From positions 1 to 29,461 of the forward strand of contig CAYMIW010000036.1 in NCBI GenBank assembly GCA_964390725.1: a stretch of DNA of 29,461 nt. Reading direction: 5' to 3'. The stretch's first letter is position 1; each line of letters opens with the position of its first letter. Under the pieces are notes generated by a model. It saw only the letters and a list, made by a program, of their open reading frames with translations, had not been told where the DNA came from and ran no database searches. Below, piece after piece: positions 8,205 through 15,062 of this stretch. Source of the stretch: JAABTH01 sp964390725. Its GTDB lineage: Bacteria > Bacillota > Dethiobacteria > DTU022. The position numbers and the translations under genes were made by a program.

Positions 8205-8292
8205 ATTACGGTGAGCTTACCTTAAAGATTGCGAAGACCGGTTTTGGCTGGGTGCTACTATTCTTTTCTTATGTTTTGACAGGGTTTTCAAA

Positions 8293-8321
8293 AAAAGAGG
8301 TAGTTTTATACTACCTCTTTT
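8293..8321. terminator. Bidirectional rho-independent terminator
   Basis: An 11-bp perfect stem, AAAAGAGGTAG (8293-8303) with CTACCTCTTTT (8311-8321), encloses a 7-base loop. The A tract on the left and T tract on the right make it work both ways: for the TspO-like gene on plus and the DUF937 gene on minus. Confidence 0.9.
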
Positions 8322-8354
8322 ACTTATACAATTTAGAATCAGGCTGATTACCGG

Positions 8355-8828
8355 TTACTTTTTAAAAATACCGCCCAGCACACCACCGATTAAATTCATC
8401 ACATCGCTGCCGCCCTGTTGTTTCTTTTGGTTGCCAAGAGCTCCCAGCACCAGTGGGGCCAGCTGGGTTAGCAGGTTTGAAACCTGGTTGGTATCCATAC
8501 CTGCTTTTTTTGCCAGGTCTTTTTGAACTGTTTCGTTTTTGCTGCCGAAAATATGCTGCAGCATTTTTGCCCCGTCATTAGTATCCACATTTTTAAGGAA
8601 GCTGGGTATATCGTCAACCTTGTCGTCTTTATGATCTTCCAGGGCCTTGTTCAATGATTTAGCCCCTTCCGGAGTTGATGCGTTTTGCTGCAGGGTTTTC
8701 AGCAGTGCTGGCAGGGCATTCTGAGCCAGTTGCTGGGCCTGGTCGGGCCTGGCCCCTGCCTTCTTCCCCAGCTCTTCCAGGGCTCTAGGGTCATTTAACT
8801 GCTTGGTAAGCATGCTTAGAATATCCAT
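8355..8828 (-). CDS. DUF937-like protein
   Basis: A 157-residue soluble protein that fits the DUF937 family (YidB-like). The repeated Leu/Gln/Ala-rich helices, motifs such as KMLQHIFGSK and QLAPLVLGALGNQ, and the glycine-rich C-terminus (MNLIGGVLGGIFKK) are typical. Function of the family is not established. The frame extends to 8873, but the ATG at 8828 is preceded by GAGAGGAT and gives the usual start MDILSML. It stands alone, with its own promoter upstream and a shared terminator downstream. The long glutamine-rich helical stretch (about 27-55) could form oligomers. Confidence 0.75.
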   Translation of the reverse strand: MDILSMLTKQLNDPRALEELGKKAGARPDQAQQLAQNALPALLKTLQQNASTPEGAKSLNKALEDHKDDKVDDIPSFLKNVDTNDGAKMLQHIFGSKNETVQKDLAKKAGMDTNQVSNLLTQLAPLVLGALGNQKKQQGGSDVMNLIGGVLGGIFKK

Positions 8829-8874
8829 TTTATTATTATCCTCTCTTAGTAATGGTTTTATATCTATACACATT

Positions 8875-8883
8875 ATTATATCA
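8875..8883 (-). promoter_or_regulatory. Candidate extended -10 promoter for the DUF937 gene
   Basis: On the minus strand TGATATAAT is an extended -10 element (TGnTATAAT; TATAAT at plus 8880-8875). No good -35 is present at 17 bases, which is tolerated by extended -10 promoters. Confidence 0.4.
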
Positions 8884-8962
8884 TGAGTCCAAAACTATTA
8901 GGAAAGCTAAAACCTTTTCAGGGCAATGACTAAACCTGTAAAATCTTTTTGTGCAGTTCTTG

Positions 8963-8991
8963 TTGCCAGGAAATATAACATGTGTTACTAT
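8963..8991 (+). promoter_or_regulatory. Promoter of the ArsP-like permease gene
   Basis: TTGCCA (8963-8968) and TACTAT (8986-8991) are separated by exactly 17 bases. The gene starts 50 bases downstream. The -10 and start region overlap the inverted repeat at 8989-9010. Confidence 0.6.
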
Positions 8992-9010
8992 ATGCATATA
9001 TAAGCATATA
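8989..9010. promoter_or_regulatory. Candidate ArsR-family operator
   Basis: TATATGC (8989-8995) and GCATATA (9004-9010) form a 7-bp inverted repeat with an 8-base spacer, placed over the -10 and transcription start of the permease gene. AT-rich inverted repeats in this position are typical targets of ArsR/SmtB repressors, and an arsR gene lies 2 kb away. A related half-site TATATG occurs at 11295-11300 upstream of arsR. Confidence 0.5.
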
Positions 9011-9040
9011 ATAAAGTAAAAAGGGAAGTGAAACAGAACA

Positions 9041-10216
9041 GTGAAAGAATGGCAAAAATTGATTCTGATTGTTACTATTTTTATTGCTGCTTACCTAATC
9101 CCTTTTGAAAGCCCGCAGGTTGGCGGGGCTATAATGGAAGCGTTTTACATGCTACAGGAATATGCCCGCGAACATGTTCTGTTTTGCCTGGTTCCTGCCT
9201 TCTTTATTGCCGGGGCGATTGCCAATTTTATTTCCCAGGGGGCGGTAATCAAGTATTTCGGCGGTGGGGCAAAAAAATGGATTGCCTATTCGGTTGCTTC
9301 TGTTTCCGGCACTGTGCTTGCAGTCTGCTCCTGCACCGTGCTGCCCCTGTTTGCCGGTATTTACCGTCGTGGAGCCGGTATTGGTCCGGCAATTGCTTTT
9401 CTCTACGCCGGGCCGGCGATTAATGTGCTGGCCATTATTTTAACTGCACGCATTCTTGGTTGGCAGATGGGTTTGGCCCGGGCTGCAGGCGCGGTAATAT
9501 TTGCGGTTTTAATAGGCCTGTTGATGGCCTGGTTTTGTCGTAAAGACGAAGAAGAAAGAATGCAAAACTGCCTGGCTCAGGATGATGAAGGAGAAGAAGA
9601 AAAACGTTCACCTGCTCAAAATTTACTTTTTTTCGCTACCCTGGTATTGATCCTGATTTTTGCTGCCTGGGGCCGGCCGGTTGAAGTGGAAGGCTTTTGG
9701 TATGCTGTTTACCTGGTTAAGTGGTATGTTGTTGTTATTTTGCTGGCCATCCTGGGTTACATCCTGGTACGTTGGTTTGACAGGGAAGAAAGGGTTGACT
9801 GGGTTGATACAACCTGGGAATTTACCAAGCAAATTTTGCCCCTGCTGTTTGCCGGAGTACTGGTTGCCGGGCTGTTGATGGGCCGCCCTGAATCGGATGC
9901 CGGTTTGATCCCGGCCCGCTACATTGAAACGCTGGTTGGTGGCAATTCGCTGCAGGCCAACCTGATTGCTTCAATTGTCGGTGCTTTCATGTATTTTGCC
10001 ACCCTGACAGAAGTGCCAATATTGCAGGGTTTACTCGGTGCCGGCATGGGCAATGGGCCAGCTCTGGCTTTGCTGTTAGCCGGTCCGGCTCTTAGCTTGC
10101 CGAATATGCTGGTAATTCGCTCTGTCCTGGGGACCAGGAAAACATTGCTTTTCGTCGTCCTGGTGATTATTATGGCAACAATATCAGGCTTGATTTTCGG
10201 TATAATTTACCCATAA
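9041..10216 (+). CDS. ArsP/DUF318-family permease
   Basis: A 391-residue integral membrane protein of the predicted permease family DUF318, which includes ArsP exporters of organoarsenicals. The family signature is clear in residues 94-130: a CSC pair (C96, C98) with TVLPLFAGIYRRGAGIGPAI and YAGPAINVLAI. A second half repeats the fold (FATLTEVPILQGLLGAGMG, AGPALSLPNM), consistent with an internal duplication. An acidic cytoplasmic linker lies about 167-190. It starts at GTG 9041 after AAGGGAAGTG. Some family members transport other substrates, so arsenic is only one possibility. The convergent neighbours (CMD protein, thioredoxin, ArsR) commonly travel with it and suggest a stress- or metalloid-responsive module. 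Confidence 0.8.
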   Translation: MKEWQKLILIVTIFIAAYLIPFESPQVGGAIMEAFYMLQEYAREHVLFCLVPAFFIAGAIANFISQGAVIKYFGGGAKKWIAYSVASVSGTVLAVCSCTVLPLFAGIYRRGAGIGPAIAFLYAGPAINVLAIILTARILGWQMGLARAAGAVIFAVLIGLLMAWFCRKDEEERMQNCLAQDDEGEEEKRSPAQNLLFFATLVLILIFAAWGRPVEVEGFWYAVYLVKWYVVVILLAILGYILVRWFDREERVDWVDTTWEFTKQILPLLFAGVLVAGLLMGRPESDAGLIPARYIETLVGGNSLQANLIASIVGAFMYFATLTEVPILQGLLGAGMGNGPALALLLAGPALSLPNMLVIRSVLGTRKTLLFVVLVIIMATISGLIFGIIYP

Positions 10217-10293
10217 AAGACAATACTGTACTGGGAGTTAAAAACCAGGTAATGTCACTGTTTTTTCCGGGTAGAGTGGTCGTTTCATCAGGG

Positions 10294-10322
10294 AAACAAA
10301 AATCCCCTCTTCTCAGAGGGGA
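10294..10322 (-). terminator. Rho-independent terminator of the arsR-thioredoxin-CMD operon
   Basis: TCCCCTCT (10303-10310) pairs with AGAGGGGA (10315-10322) over a four-base loop. On the minus strand this is followed by TTTTTGTTT (plus 10302-10294). It sits 26 bases after the CMD gene. For the plus-strand permease (ending 10216) I see no strong terminator. Confidence 0.85.
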
Positions 10323-10347
10323 AAGGAGCTAAATGGAGGGTAATTAT

Positions 10348-10671
10348 TTATTTCTGGCAGTCGCAGCTGATATTCCCAGCCACTATTTCCTGCCAGTCTC
10401 CGAGCACATCATGAGTCCAGCAATCATCAGCGCCAGCCGCTTCGCGCATAACCAGGGCAAAAATGTAAGACAATTCTTTTACCGTTGCCCCCGCTTCCAG
10501 CGCTTCTTTAAAATGTTTTAATACACAGGGTTTAGAGCGTGCTTTGATCGAAAGTGCAAAACAGATAAACTGGTAGGTTTTTTCGTCTATCGTTCGTTTA
10601 TCTTTGTAAAGTGCATCAATTTCATCCAGCTTTTCTACAAACTCGGGGAAAAATTCAGCAAGCATTCTCAT
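10348..10671 (-). CDS. Carboxymuconolactone decarboxylase-family protein (AhpD-like)
   Basis: A 107-residue protein of the CMD/AhpD superfamily. The helix with the CxxxH motif is visible (KPCVLKHFKEALEAGATVKEL). In thioredoxin-linked AhpD proteins a first cysteine precedes this by three residues; here that position is Ser (ARSKPC), so a disulfide CxxC site is missing and a standard AhpD peroxidase role is doubtful. The C-terminus carries another CDC pair. The ATG at 10671 has GGGAGGT six bases upstream and is preferred over the ATG at 10686. It is last in a minus-strand operon after arsR and the thioredoxin gene. Confidence 0.75.
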   Translation of the reverse strand: MRMLAEFFPEFVEKLDEIDALYKDKRTIDEKTYQFICFALSIKARSKPCVLKHFKEALEAGATVKELSYIFALVMREAAGADDCWTHDVLGDWQEIVAGNISCDCQK

Positions 10672-10695
10672 CTGGAAACCTCCCATATTTTTTGC

Positions 10696-10932
10696 TTACT
10701 CATTATTCAGCAGGGTTAGTAAATCTTCTTTTGAAGGTAGTTTTCCGGAGAATTTTACCTCTTTGTCAACCATCAGGGCCGGGGTGAGCATTACTCCGGT
10801 TTTTGCAATTTCATTTACATCTTTAACCTTTTTAATTGTAGCGTCGATACCGTTTTCTTCAACTATTTCCCTGACCATTTTTTCAAGCTTATTGCACTTG
10901 GGACAGCCGGTGCCCAGGATGCTGATTTCCAT
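10696..10932 (-). CDS. Small thioredoxin-like protein (MTH895/TM0996 type)
   Basis: A 78-residue minimal thioredoxin fold with the redox motif GTGCPKCNKLEK (C10, C13), the cis-Pro region VMLTPALMVDKEV and a short C-terminal helix. Such small proteins are often encoded beside ArsR regulators and DUF318 permeases. A role in reducing a metalloid compound or a partner protein is plausible. The ATG at 10932 follows GGAGG with 7-base spacing; a GTG directly before it is less likely. The gap to arsR is 12 bases. Confidence 0.85.
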   Translation of the reverse strand: MEISILGTGCPKCNKLEKMVREIVEENGIDATIKKVKDVNEIAKTGVMLTPALMVDKEVKFSGKLPSKEDLLTLLNNE

Positions 10933-10944
10933 CACTATTCCTCC

Positions 10945-11256
10945 CTACAGTAATATTTTTTCCCTTTTGCTCCAGTGATCTTTCAAGACCCTGGTTGTTA
11001 AATCGAGCAGCTCAAATATTTGCGGATTGTCAACGCGGTATATAACTTTTAAGCCATCTTTACGCGAAGATAAAATGCCTGCATTTTTTAAAATGGATAA
11101 ATGCCGCGACAGGTTTGGTTGTTCTATTTCAAGAGCCGGGAATATTTCGCATACACATCTTTCTCCATCGCGCAGGAAATGAAGAATTGCTATCCTTGTC
11201 GGGTGAGCGATAGCTTTGAACAGGTCAGCCTGCAGGTTGTTAAGATTGTCAGCCAT
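10945..11256 (-). CDS. ArsR-family metalloregulatory repressor
   Basis: A 103-residue winged-helix repressor of the ArsR/SmtB family. It has the pattern AIAHPTRIAILHFLRDGERCVCEI, with the CVC metal site (C34, C36) on the helix before the recognition helix, as in ArsR. The recognition helix is IEQPNLSRHLSILKNAGIL and the wing RKDGLKVIYRV. Family members release DNA when As(III), Sb(III) or similar ions bind. It heads the minus-strand operon with the thioredoxin and CMD genes and probably also controls the permease. AGGAGG lies 11 bases before the ATG. Confidence 0.92.
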   Translation of the reverse strand: MADNLNNLQADLFKAIAHPTRIAILHFLRDGERCVCEIFPALEIEQPNLSRHLSILKNAGILSSRKDGLKVIYRVDNPQIFELLDLTTRVLKDHWSKREKILL

Positions 11257-11294
11257 ATATTAAATAACCTCCTGGATGTTTACTCATAAATAAC

Positions 11295-11316
11295 TATATG
11301 TGTATTTGGTTATATA
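11295..11316. promoter_or_regulatory. Possible ArsR-type half-sites upstream of arsR
   Basis: TATATG (11295-11300) and TATATA (11311-11316) lie in the leader of the arsR operon and resemble the arms of the repeat at 8989-9010. The symmetry is weak. The rest of the 11257-11383 gap shows no other convincing element. Confidence 0.25.
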
Positions 11317-11383
11317 CTAACATAATTGACCTATCCGGGTAAATAGCATTTTAATTAGGATGCTTCTATTACTGTCGGTATTA

Positions 11384-11710
11384 TTATTGAACAGGATTGC
11401 GCCAGGGTTTAGCGTCAATTAAATGGCAGATAGCCAGAATGGGGTGCCGATAGATCATGTGGGGGCCGGAATACTTCATCACTTCACGAACTTTCTTTCT
11501 TTGCTCTGCATTAAAGCCGTGTATGGGACACTTGGCACAGGTTGTTTTTTTACCACCCAATGCGCACCTGGTAATTTTTCCAATGGCATAGGTCAGCAGT
11601 TCTTCACATTCACAGCAGAGATTTCTGCCGGGGTTATGGAGTTGACTGCGGCAGTATTCCGAGATCATTGTTTCCAGGGTTTTAATCTCACGCCTGTCTT
11701 TCCTGTTCAT
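11384..11710 (-). CDS. YgbA-like 'nitrous oxide-stimulated promoter' family protein
   Basis: A 108-residue cysteine-rich protein resembling E. coli YgbA (the NO-stimulated family). Conserved features are CRSQLHN, LCCECEELLTYA, KTTCAKCPIHGF and the VMKYSGPHMIYRHPILAICHL block near the C-terminus. In enterobacteria ygbA is controlled by the nitric-oxide sensor NsrR; the biochemical role is unclear. About eight Cys suggest an Fe-S or zinc site. It follows the thioesterase gene by 38 bases on the same strand; AAAGAGG lies about 12 bases before the ATG. No NsrR-like site is evident. Confidence 0.8.
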   Translation of the reverse strand: MNRKDRREIKTLETMISEYCRSQLHNPGRNLCCECEELLTYAIGKITRCALGGKKTTCAKCPIHGFNAEQRKKVREVMKYSGPHMIYRHPILAICHLIDAKPWRNPVQ

Positions 11711-11748
11711 CGAGTTGCAAAACCTCTTTAATCATGAAAAGATCCAAT

Positions 11749-12234
11749 CTACATCTGGGATCGCTCTTCACGTTTACGCTCTTCCCGTCTTGTGATGTGC
11801 CTTTTTTCAGCTTCGCTGAAGCGTCTTTTTTCTTCATCGTTTAACAGGACCAGGGGCGGCACACTGGTCGGTTTGCCTTCACTGTCGAGAGCGACAAAAG
11901 TAAGATAGGCAGAAGCTGTATGGCGCCTTTTCCCGGTTTTTATATCTTCAGCTTCCACCCTGGCGCCTATTTCCATTGAGGTGTTACCAACGAAATTAAT
12001 CGATGCACTGATCATTAAAAGATCGCCTACATATACAGGGTTGTGAAAGTCCAACCTTTCTATAGATGCAGTAACCACACTGTTGGCAGAATGGCGCCTG
12101 GCCACAATACCGGCTGAAGTATCAATAAGTTTCATGATAATACCGCCGTGGACATTGCCGGAAAGGTTGGCATCTGCCTGGCTCATTTGCTGCACTGTTA
12201 CAACGCTGCTTTCTTCAATTGTTTTACCTTTCAT
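11749..12234 (-). CDS. Hotdog-fold acyl-CoA thioesterase (YciA/BACH type)
   Basis: A 161-residue hotdog protein that hydrolyses acyl-CoA to free acid and CoA. The active-site helix region DANLSGNVHGGIIMKLIDTSAG (21-42) with the conserved N-V-H-G-G and Asp is the YciA/cytosolic acyl-CoA hydrolase signature; SIERLDFHNPVYVGDLL and ASAYLTFVALD follow. The C-terminus (about 133-161) is a highly charged, Arg/Glu-rich helix. Substrate range is not visible. It precedes the YgbA-like gene and is downstream of tRNA-Pro, from which a strong terminator separates it. Confidence 0.88.
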   Translation of the reverse strand: MKGKTIEESSVVTVQQMSQADANLSGNVHGGIIMKLIDTSAGIVARRHSANSVVTASIERLDFHNPVYVGDLLMISASINFVGNTSMEIGARVEAEDIKTGKRRHTASAYLTFVALDSEGKPTSVPPLVLLNDEEKRRFSEAEKRHITRREERKREERSQM

Positions 12235-12368
12235 AGCTGCTTCAGCCCCTTTTATGTAACTGTTCCGGAATTAATATACCATTTTACTTATGACATGCTT
12301 AATTATAAGATACCAGCCTGTCGATTGAGCGTCAAATTTGCATATTAGCTCAAACCTCTCAATAGAAA

Positions 12369-12398
12369 GGGTTTGAAGGTTATCTTACCTTCAAACCC
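12369..12398 (-). terminator. Terminator downstream of tRNA-Pro
   Basis: A 12-bp perfect stem, GGGTTTGAAGGT (12369-12380) with ACCTTCAAACCC (12387-12398), has a six-base loop. On the minus strand the tail is TTTCTATT. It begins 7 bases after the tRNA end; a short T run (TGTTTT) also lies on the plus side. Confidence 0.85.
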
Positions 12399-12405
12399 TG
12401 TTTTC

Positions 12406-12482
12406 TGGTCGGAGCGAGAGGATTTGAACCTCCGGCCTCTTGGTCCCGAACCAAGCGCGCTACCAAACTGCGCTACGCCCCG
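12406..12482 (-). tRNA. tRNA-Pro (anticodon CGG)
   Basis: Read on the minus strand, the gene starts CGGGGCG and ends CGCTCCG-A-CCA. The acceptor stem has seven pairs including one G-T. The D arm (GCGCAG...), an anticodon stem CTTGG/CCAAG with loop TTCGGGA (anticodon CGG), and the T arm GGAGG-TTCAAAT-CCTC are all present. The CCA end is encoded. CGG decodes CCG proline codons. Confidence 0.97.
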
Positions 12483-12497
12483 CTGTTTTGTATCATG

Positions 12498-12526
12498 ATT
12501 ATAGCATAGTGGTTTTTTCTAAACAA
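12498..12526 (-). promoter_or_regulatory. Promoter of tRNA-Pro
   Basis: On the minus strand TTGTTT (plus 12526-12521) and a perfect TATAAT (plus 12503-12498) are 17 bases apart, ending 15 bases before the tRNA. Confidence 0.65.
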
Positions 12527-12599
12527 TAGCCAATAGAAAGCTTTAGTTAGTCCGTGGTGCTTGAGAAATTAATAACTTGACTAAATATTTGCAATTTAC

Positions 12600-12628
12600 T
12601 TGACAGATAGATTATGTGTCGCTATAAT
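12600..12628 (+). promoter_or_regulatory. Perfect-consensus sigma-A promoter for the small membrane-protein pair
   Basis: TTGACA (12600-12605), 17 bases, TATAAT (12623-12628). Both hexamers match the consensus exactly. The first gene starts about 60 bases after the expected transcription start. Confidence 0.85.
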
Positions 12629-12694
12629 TTTTAATAGTAAGTGATTTAGTATCATTTCAGTGTAAAAGATGAGCCGAAAGGCGGGTTAATTATT

Positions 12695-12826
12695 ATGTTG
12701 CCAAAGTATGCTGTTTTTATGGCAGTAGTTCTCTTGATGACGGTTGGAACCAGGATTTTGATTCATTTTGATGCCAAAAAGCGCAGAGAAAAATATTTAT
12801 TAAAGGGAGATGAAGAGAAAGCATGA
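12695..12826 (+). CDS. 43-residue single-span membrane protein, unrecognised
   Basis: The frame encodes 43 residues starting MLPKYAVFMAVVLLM. One hydrophobic segment (about 4-24) is followed by a basic and then acidic tail (KKRREKYLLKGDEEKA). Support comes from the consensus promoter upstream, an AAAGGCGGG-type ribosome binding site, and a 4-base ATGA overlap with the next small gene. The positive charges after the helix suggest a cytoplasmic C-terminus. I do not recognise the family. It could assist a transporter or respiratory complex, as many small membrane proteins do, but nothing here shows that. Confidence 0.6.
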   Translation: MLPKYAVFMAVVLLMTVGTRILIHFDAKKRREKYLLKGDEEKA

Positions 12827-12915
12827 TAAACGGGATTATTTTTATAGTTGTTCTGGTTTCGGTTATCCTGATGCTTAAGTACATAGCCGCCAAGGATACT
12901 CGTCGGGCCGGTTGA
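12823..12915 (+). CDS. 30-residue single-span membrane protein, unrecognised
   Basis: The ATG overlaps the previous stop as ATGA (12823-12826), a classical translational-coupling arrangement. The product is 30 residues: a hydrophobic helix (MINGIIFIVVLVSVILML) and a short basic tail (KYIAAKDTRRAG). The size resembles small accessory subunits of membrane complexes. GGGAGATGAAGAG within the first gene can act as ribosome binding site. Function unknown. A hairpin follows at 12991. Confidence 0.55.
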   Translation: MINGIIFIVVLVSVILMLKYIAAKDTRRAG

Positions 12916-12990
12916 TTCTCGTCCTAGCCATATTTAAGTTAAGTAAAAATAAAAGATTTTGTTTTTTTTATTTGAATAGGTTATTATTAG

Positions 12991-13020
12991 AGGGGTGTCA
13001 AGGACATCCCTTATCTATTT
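12991..13020 (+). terminator. Hairpin with T-rich tail ahead of the DUF2229-like gene
   Basis: AGGGGTGTC (12991-12999) pairs with GACATCCCT (13003-13011), nine pairs including one G-T, with a 3-base loop, followed by TATCTATTTTT. It probably ends the small-protein transcript. It is only 38 bases before the next start, so it could also act as an attenuator. A weak promoter (TTGTTT at 12959, TATTAT at 12982) overlaps it. Confidence 0.55.
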
Positions 13021-13048
13021 TTCTGACATCTTTAAGAGGTGAAATTGC

Positions 13049-14065
13049 TTGAACAGGCGAGTTAAGGTCGGTATTCCCCGGGCTTTATCATATTACACAT
13101 TTTTCCCTCTCTGGAAGGTGTTTTTAGAACAACTGGGTGCTGAAGTAGTATTATCCAGGCTAACGAACCGGGAGATTCTTGAAGCGGGCATAAAAGAGAC
13201 TGTAAATGATGCCTGTATTCCGATCAAGGTGTTTCACGGTCATGCTTTTGATTTGATAGGGCGGGTAGATTACCTGTTTATCCCGCGTATGGTCAGTGCT
13301 GATGGCGTAGTTACATTCTGTCCTAAATTTTTAGGTTTGCCCGATATGGTTCGCTTTTCACAGGATCATGTCCCGCCTGTTATCGATACTCGTTTCAACA
13401 TTCACAGGTGGCCGGGTGGAATGATCCGTTTTTTATGGTCAGTCGCAGGGGGAATAGGGGTAAGAAATCCATTTCTCATTATTAAAGCGGCTGTGCGGGC
13501 CAGGGCAGTTCAGAAAAAGTTCCAGGCTTTATTGCTGGAAGGTATTAAGCCGACTGATGCCCTGGAACAACTATTTAATCCTCGTAAAAAAGGTAATAAT
13601 CCCATCAAAATGCCCCTGCAGCAGGCTGGATCAGCGAAGACGATTTCCATTGCCCTGTTGGGATATCCCTATGCTGTTTTTGATCCTTATATTAGTGCAG
13701 GTGTTCACGAAAAGCTGGTTAAGCTAGGGGTTAATGTTGTTACATTTGAAATGATTCCCCTGAAGATTATGAAGCGTTACTCGCAAGTGATGCCGCAGAA
13801 CTTTTTCTGGTATTATAGCAACCAGGTTTGCTGGGCGGGCCTGTACTTGTTGGATAAGAAAGATATAGTTGATGGAATAATTCATGTTACCGCTTTCGGC
13901 TGCGGGCCCGACTCCATGGTTGATAAAACTCTTGAACTGGAGTCAAAGGCGGCAGGACTACCTTTTTTGAGCCTGACCATTGATGAACATACCGGTGAAG
14001 GAGGTGTGCAAACTCGTCTTGAAGCTTTTGTTGATATGTTAAGGGCAAAAAGCAGAGCGAGTTGA
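13049..14065 (+). CDS. DUF2229-like CoA-dehydratase-activase-related protein (first copy)
   Basis: A 338-residue protein of the group annotated as DUF2229 or 'acyl-CoA dehydratase activase-related'. The start VKVGIPRALSYYTFFPLWKVF is typical. Candidate cluster-binding cysteines are C56 (DACIPIK), C91 (TFCPKFLG), C261 (NQVCWAG) and C285 (FGCGPDSM). The C-terminal block LTIDEHTGEGGVQTRLEAFVDML is shared almost exactly with the second DUF2229-like protein at 23027. Relatives of 2-hydroxyacyl-CoA dehydratase subunits bind Fe-S clusters that are reduced by an ATPase activase. The TTG start at 13049 follows AGAGGTGAAA. It precedes the activase gene by 4 bases, so the two products likely act together. 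Substrate unknown. Confidence 0.8.
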   Translation: MNRRVKVGIPRALSYYTFFPLWKVFLEQLGAEVVLSRLTNREILEAGIKETVNDACIPIKVFHGHAFDLIGRVDYLFIPRMVSADGVVTFCPKFLGLPDMVRFSQDHVPPVIDTRFNIHRWPGGMIRFLWSVAGGIGVRNPFLIIKAAVRARAVQKKFQALLLEGIKPTDALEQLFNPRKKGNNPIKMPLQQAGSAKTISIALLGYPYAVFDPYISAGVHEKLVKLGVNVVTFEMIPLKIMKRYSQVMPQNFFWYYSNQVCWAGLYLLDKKDIVDGIIHVTAFGCGPDSMVDKTLELESKAAGLPFLSLTIDEHTGEGGVQTRLEAFVDMLRAKSRAS

Positions 14066-14069
14066 ATAG

Positions 14070-15032
14070 ATGGTAGAAATATTCTTGGGAATAGATGTTG
14101 GTTCGGTTAGCACTAACCTGATTATGGTTGATAGTGATAATAATGTACTGGCCTTTGAATATCTGCGCACACGCGGACAGCCGATCAAGGTCGTCCAGGA
14201 AGGTTTGCGCAACCTGGGCCCTAAGATGCCAATAGATTCAGTTGTTGCCGGGGTTGGGGTGACCGGAAGTGCACGTAATTTAATCGGGGTTGCTGTCGGT
14301 GCTGATGTGGTAAAAAATGAAATCACTGCCCATGCCATAGCCGCAGATCTGGTTGAACCGGGAGTGCAGACGGTTCTTGAAATTGGCGGACAGGACTCAA
14401 AAATAATTATTCTCCGCCACGGGGTAGTGGTTGATTTTGCCATGAATACCGTATGTGCAGCGGGAACCGGTTCTTTTCTCGATCATCAGGCAGCTCGCCT
14501 GGGAATTCCCATTGAAGATTTCGGTTCACTGGCATTAAAGAGTAAAAATCCGGTGCATATAGCCGGGCGTTGTTCGGTTTTTGCCGAGTCTGACATGGTT
14601 CACAAGCAGCAAATGGGCCATTCCATTGAAGATATTATTGCCGGCTTAAGCGATGCCCTGGTTCGTAATTATCTGAATAACGTGGGTAAGGGTAAAGAGA
14701 TACTCACACCGGTTGTGTTTCAGGGTGGAGTGGCGGCCAACGTAGGAATCAAGGCTGCGTTTGAAAAGGCGCTGGATCAGAAAGTTATTGTACCGGAGCA
14801 TTATCATGTCATGGGGGCGCTCGGTTCAGCTGTTTTAGCTCGCTATGCGATGATGGAAAATAGTGGAAATTCGTCATTTCGCGGTTTTGCCCTAAGCGAC
14901 TTGGAGTTTGAAGCCAGCACTTTTACCTGTGACGGCTGCCCGAATATCTGTGAAATTGTTAACCTGTCCCTCGACGGCAAGCTGCTTGCTCGCTGGGGAG
15001 GGCGTTGTGGCAGGTGGGAAAACATAGATTAA
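14070..15032 (+). CDS. BadF/BadG/HgdC-type ATPase activase
   Basis: A 320-residue member of the ASKHA-fold activases that hydrolyse ATP to push an electron to very low potential in 2-hydroxyacyl-CoA dehydratases or benzoyl-CoA reductases. Visible features are the phosphate loop GIDVGSVSTN (7-16), GGQDSK (106-111), and the two cysteines that in the homodimer hold one [4Fe-4S] cluster: C129 (NTVCAAGTGSF) and C168 (AGRCSVFAESD). The C-terminus past about residue 275 is an extension with four more cysteines (C287, C290, C294, C313). In large fused relatives, as I remember them, a similar segment joins the activase to DUF2229. No genuine dehydratase HgdA/HgdB pair is nearby. The M24 peptidase gene follows after 30 bases. 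Confidence 0.9.
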   Translation: MVEIFLGIDVGSVSTNLIMVDSDNNVLAFEYLRTRGQPIKVVQEGLRNLGPKMPIDSVVAGVGVTGSARNLIGVAVGADVVKNEITAHAIAADLVEPGVQTVLEIGGQDSKIIILRHGVVVDFAMNTVCAAGTGSFLDHQAARLGIPIEDFGSLALKSKNPVHIAGRCSVFAESDMVHKQQMGHSIEDIIAGLSDALVRNYLNNVGKGKEILTPVVFQGGVAANVGIKAAFEKALDQKVIVPEHYHVMGALGSAVLARYAMMENSGNSSFRGFALSDLEFEASTFTCDGCPNICEIVNLSLDGKLLARWGGRCGRWENID

Positions 15033-15062
15033 TACTTCGGAATTAGCGAAAGGGGTATGGCA

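Noticed and set aside
8202..8347. Extension of an open frame past the TspO-like gene
   Set aside because: It runs through a strong terminator and is out of frame with the real gene.
11346..11365. Hairpin AGCAT/ATGCT after the YgbA-like gene
   Set aside because: A five-pair A/T-rich stem with no clear T tract is not enough to call a terminator.
14070..15032. Activase as part of a classical 2-hydroxyglutaryl-CoA dehydratase operon
   Set aside because: No HgdA/HgdB-type subunits or CoA-transferase genes are present in the window.
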